The notes below the pieces were generated by a model. The model saw only the letters and a list, made by a program, of their open reading frames with translations, was not told the DNA's origin and did not search any database. Position numbers and translations under genes: made by a program. From Solirubrobacteraceae bacterium (GTDB lineage: Bacteria > Actinomycetota > Thermoleophilia > Solirubrobacterales > Solirubrobacteraceae), in the NCBI GenBank assembly GCA_025935735.1, contig JAICUS010000048.1, positions 1 through 17,948 on the forward strand: 17,948 nt of DNA, in the 5' to 3' direction. Shown piece by piece: positions 15,703 through 17,948 of this stretch. Numbering within the stretch: position 1 is the stretch's first letter; every line of letters starts with the position of its first letter.

Positions 15703-16595
15703 GGCTCGCGCTCGCGGCGGCCCTCGCGGCCGCGGCGCTGTGGCCGGGCGCGGCCGCGGCGAACAGCCGCTGCGACGGCGCGGCGGCGCGCGCGCCCGGG
15801 CACAGCTGCGGCGCCGCGCGGCTCGGGGCGGCCGTCGACACCACGCCGAGCGCCGCCGCGCGGCAGCGGGGCTCGCGTTGCGTGCACACGCGCGGGGACG
15901 GCCTCGCGCAGCCGTGCGCGTTCGGCGCGCCGGCCGCGAAGGCGAGGCGGACGATCGCCCTGATCGGCGACAGCCACGCCGCGCACTGGCGCACGGCGCT
16001 GGCCACCGTGGCCGTCCGCGAGCGCTGGCGCGTGTTCGCGTTGACCCGCAACAGCTGCCCGTTCTCGGAGCGCGGGCGCGGGCTGCCCAAGCGGGACGCC
16101 ACGCGCTGCGAGCGCTGGAAGCGCGACGTGGCGCACTGGCTGCGCGCGCACCCGCGGGTGACGACGGTCGTGCTCGCCCAGGAGGTGTCCGACGTGGACA
16201 CGACCGGCGCGGCCGACCCGTTCGCCGCGGCGGTGCACAGCTATGCCGACGAGTGGCAGAAGCTGCCGCGCTCGGTCACCCGCGTGGTGGTGATCCGCGA
16301 CACGCCGGCCACCCGGCCGGACGTGCTGAGCTGCGTGAGCCACGCGCTTTTTCCGCAGCTGACCTGCGCGCTGCCCGAGGCGGTCGCGCTGCCCCCCGAC
16401 CCGGCGGCGACCGCGGCTGCCCAGTTGGGCGCGCCGCGCTTCCAGACCGTCGACCTGACCGGCTTCTTCTGCGACGGCACGTCGTGCTTCCCGGTGGTCG
16501 GCGGTGTGCTCGTCTACCTGGACTCCAACCACCTCACGCCGCGCTTCGTCACGACGCTGGCGCCCTACCTGGACGCGCAACTGCACCGCCTGTAG
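15699..16595 (+). CDS. Secreted stand-alone SGNH-domain protein, copy 2
   Basis: 298 residues, a tandem paralog of the upstream gene over its whole length. The start GTG at 15699 overlaps the previous stop (GTGA), with AAGGGA upstream. Signal peptide: VRLALAAALAAAALWPGAAAA, cleavage near 21. Ser92 is in ALIGDSHAAHW (87-97) and Asp275/His278 in YLDSNHLTP (273-281), so the triad is intact. The ten cysteines of copy 1 recur at 25, 37, 61, 73, 120, 137, 212, 223, 258 and 263. Differences include a short insertion in copy 2 near 166-172 (DVDTTGA) and a shorter loop before C223. The two proteins are probably made together and may form a pair or act on different acyl or sugar groups. They are likely extracellular esterases or acyl-transfer partners; the exact reaction is unknown. 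Confidence 0.88.
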   Translation: MRLALAAALAAAALWPGAAAANSRCDGAAARAPGHSCGAARLGAAVDTTPSAAARQRGSRCVHTRGDGLAQPCAFGAPAAKARRTIALIGDSHAAHWRTALATVAVRERWRVFALTRNSCPFSERGRGLPKRDATRCERWKRDVAHWLRAHPRVTTVVLAQEVSDVDTTGAADPFAAAVHSYADEWQKLPRSVTRVVVIRDTPATRPDVLSCVSHALFPQLTCALPEAVALPPDPAATAAAQLGAPRFQTVDLTGFFCDGTSCFPVVGGVLVYLDSNHLTPRFVTTLAPYLDAQLHRL

Positions 16596-16598
16596 GTT
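16593..16598 (+). promoter_or_regulatory. Leaderless-type -10 (TAGGTT) for the six-cysteine protein
   Basis: TAGGTT ends 7 bases before the GTG at 16606. Its first three bases are the stop codon of the upstream SGNH gene. Confidence 0.45.
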
Positions 16599-16605
16599 GG
16601 CGCCG

Positions 16606-16947
16606 GTGAAGGTCCTGTTGATGCTGGCGGTCCTGCTGGCCGCCGTCGCCTGCGCGCTGCCCACGGCCGCGCGCGCCGCCACCTGCCACGTGCCGAAGTA
16701 CCCGGGGTCGGGCTACTTCACCTCGCTGTCCGTGCACAAGACGTCATGCGCCACGGGCCGCAAGCTGGCCCTCGCCTACCGCCGCTGCCGGGTCCGCCAC
16801 GGCGGCGTCAAGGGCCGTTGCCCGGGTGGTGTGATGCATTACAAGTGCAAGGAGCACCGGGTGTCGATCCCCACGGAGATCGACGGGCGCGTCACGTGCA
16901 CGCGCGGCTCGCGCAAGATCGTGCACACGTATCAGCAGAACACTTAG
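16606..16947 (+). CDS. Small secreted six-cysteine protein
   Basis: 113 residues. Signal peptide: VKVLLMLAVLLAAVACALPTAARA, cleavage near 25. The mature chain is about 88 residues, basic, with six cysteines at 27, 48, 61, 72, 81 and 98, enough for three disulfides. Notable segments are YFTSLSVHKTSCATGRKLA (38-54), YRRCRVRHGG (58-67) and the C-terminal TEIDGRVTCTRGSRKIVHTYQQ (90-111). I recall small exported proteins with the SCATGRKLA and RVTC…GSR patterns from Thermoleophilia, without known function. The start is GTG at 16606, where the signal peptide begins. It follows the SGNH pair by 10 bases but has its own leaderless-type -10. Its TAG overlaps the DNA glycosylase stop (TTA on the plus strand) by 3 bases. 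Confidence 0.82.
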   Translation: MKVLLMLAVLLAAVACALPTAARAATCHVPKYPGSGYFTSLSVHKTSCATGRKLALAYRRCRVRHGGVKGRCPGGVMHYKCKEHRVSIPTEIDGRVTCTRGSRKIVHTYQQNT

Positions 16948-17690
16948 TCCGGCTGCTCGACCGGGCACCAGTAGGTCGTCCGCCCGCCGATCGTCGCGCG
17001 GGACAGCTCGGCGCCGCAGCGCGGGCAGTGGCCGCCGCGAACGCGGTGGGCGATCAGGTCGCCGGTGTGGGCGCCGCCGCGGCGGATGGCCGAGCGCACC
17101 GCGGCCCGCAGCTCGCGCCGCAGCCGGTCCAGCTCGGCCTCCGACAGCGAGCCGGTGCGCCGCCGCGGGCTCAGCCGGGCCCGCCAGAGGATCTCGTCGG
17201 CCAGCAGGTTGCCGACGCCGGCGATCGCCTTCTGGTCGAGCAGCCGCGCCTTCAGCGGCGCGTTGCCGCGGCCGATCCGCGTGCGGAACTCCTCACGGGA
17301 CACCTCGGCGGCGTCCGGGCCGACGTGGGAGAAGTCCGGCTCGATCAGCGCGCGGCCGAGCCGGCGCTTGTCGCGCAGCGCCATCCGGCCGCCGTCGGCG
17401 AACTCCAGCGCGAAGCGGTCCCAGGCCACCGGCTCCGCGTCGAGCACGATCCGGCCGGACATGCCCAGGTGCAGGCCGAGCTCCGGCCCGTCGCCGTCGG
17501 TCTCCGCCCACAGGAACTTGCCGCGCCGGTGGGCCGCGGTCAGCCGGCGGCCGACCAGCGCCGCGGCGATCTCGCCCGGGGCGTGCGGGCGGCAGACATA
17601 GGTGTCGCGATCGTCAACGTGAACAATCCTGCGATCGAGAACGTTCTCAATCGCAATTCGGGCGCGCTCGGCTTCTGGCAGTTCGGGCAC
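16944..17690 (-). CDS. Fpg/Nei-family DNA glycosylase
   Basis: 248 residues. The N-terminus reads VPELPEAE: Pro2 is the Schiff-base nucleophile and Glu3 the acid after removal of the initiator. Lys58 (RRGKFLW) and LGMSGR (75-80) follow, then the helix-two-turn-helix with KAIAGVGNLLADEILW (154-169, Asn161) and a zinc-finger tail HCPRCGAELS…GGRTTYWCP. These enzymes cut damaged bases (8-oxoguanine, oxidised pyrimidines) from DNA and nick the strand. Only three zinc cysteines are visible (222, 225, 242); the fourth position reads Glu245 (CPVEQ instead of CPxCQ). Start GTG at 17690 is fixed by the PELPE motif and follows TAGCCT-N7 (leaderless-type). Fpg or Nei specificity cannot be settled here. 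It is divergent from the CitE-like gene by 28 bases. Confidence 0.93.
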   Translation of the reverse strand: MPELPEAERARIAIENVLDRRIVHVDDRDTYVCRPHAPGEIAAALVGRRLTAAHRRGKFLWAETDGDGPELGLHLGMSGRIVLDAEPVAWDRFALEFADGGRMALRDKRRLGRALIEPDFSHVGPDAAEVSREEFRTRIGRGNAPLKARLLDQKAIAGVGNLLADEILWRARLSPRRRTGSLSEAELDRLRRELRAAVRSAIRRGGAHTGDLIAHRVRGGHCPRCGAELSRATIGGRTTYWCPVEQPD

Positions 17691-17697
17691 CGCGCGA

Positions 17698-17707
17698 AGG
17701 CTACGAT
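17698..17707. promoter_or_regulatory. Overlapping divergent -10 elements (glycosylase and CitE-like gene)
   Basis: On the minus strand TAGCCT (17698-17703) is 7 bases before the glycosylase GTG. On the plus strand TACGAT (17702-17707) is 11 bases before the CitE-like ATG. They share two bases, so polymerase can occupy only one at a time. Confidence 0.45.
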
Positions 17708-17718
17708 GCCGCCCTTCC

Positions 17719-17948
17719 ATGCGCTCCCGTCGGTCCTGCCACGCCGTGCCCGGCTCCAGCGAGCGCTTCCTGGCCAAGGCGCCGCAGCTCGACGCCGACG
17801 AGGTGTTCCTCGACCTCGAGGACGCCGTGGCGCCGGACGAGAAAGACGGCGCGCGCGAGCGGGTGATCGAGGCGCTGCGCACGCTGGAGTTCGGCGAGAC
17901 GACGGTCGTGGTGCGCGTCAACGGCACCGACACGCCGCACTACTACCG
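17719..17948 (+). CDS. CitE-like CoA ester lyase (HpcH/HpaI aldolase family), 3' end outside window
   Basis: The first 76 residues are visible: RSCHAVPGSSERFLAKAPQL, DEVFLDLEDAVAPDEKDGAR (28-46), and RVNGTDTPHY at the cut edge. VPG near the N-terminus, the DLEDAV strand, the K-xx-AR helix and the RVNG substrate strand are typical of CitE, malyl-CoA and (methyl)malyl-CoA lyases, which cleave CoA esters with Mg2+. The glutamate and aspartate of the metal site lie further on, outside the window, so the substrate cannot be told. The start ATG at 17719 puts the first motif in frame; the ATG at 17706 is in another frame. Divergent from the DNA glycosylase. Confidence 0.85.
   Translation, partial: MRSRRSCHAVPGSSERFLAKAPQLDADEVFLDLEDAVAPDEKDGARERVIEALRTLEFGETTVVVRVNGTDTPHYY

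Overview
The window is very GC-rich, compact bacterial DNA with about 20 genes. I read it as chromosome of an actinobacterium, most likely class Thermoleophilia (Solirubrobacterales type). The reasons are a one-piece alpha/beta-hydrolase–LuxR regulator, a deazaflavin (F420)-type reductase, a secreted protease ending in a beta-rich domain I associate with Thermoleophilia, a small six-cysteine secreted protein, and many starts with no Shine-Dalgarno sequence but a TANNNT box 6-8 bases upstream (leaderless transcripts). The taxonomic call is inference; there is no rRNA or tRNA here. No mobile element, CRISPR array or phage gene is visible.

Layout. 1-1273: a DapB-family reductase cut by the left edge and a small basic CsbD-like protein (both minus), divergent from a GlsB-type stress membrane protein; a palindrome lies in the divergent gap. 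1274-2014: a DUF899 thioredoxin-like protein whose stop abuts the glsB-like stop. 2092-4654: a tightly coupled three-gene operon: proline-iminopeptidase-like hydrolase, MFS exporter, F420-type reductase. 4600-8181 (minus): a copper operon read from two CsoR-like operators: Met/His-rich membrane protein, secreted two-repeat HxHP protein, and CopA-type Cu+ ATPase, joined by ATGA overlaps.

8262-11086: a small secreted Ala/Pro/His-rich protein (minus), then a putative ADP-ribosyltransferase-fold protein, a hydrolase–LuxR fusion regulator and a METTL7-like methyltransferase (plus), each with its own leaderless-type -10. 11035-11970: the wreck of an alpha/beta hydrolase, an unrecognised 113-residue protein and a cupin; the methyltransferase frame runs through a strong hairpin into the wreck. 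12016-14664 (minus): a large secreted M1-type metallopeptidase. 14797-16947: two tandem, duplicated, secreted SGNH-domain proteins with ten shared cysteines, then a small six-cysteine secreted protein. 16944-17690 (minus): a Fpg/Nei-type DNA glycosylase lacking the fourth zinc cysteine, divergent from a CitE-like lyase cut by the right edge.

The coherent functional units are the copper efflux operon, the hydrolase/exporter/reductase operon and the secreted SGNH pair. Elsewhere genes are mostly single units. Convergent genes have little or no space between them, and several overlap antisense.
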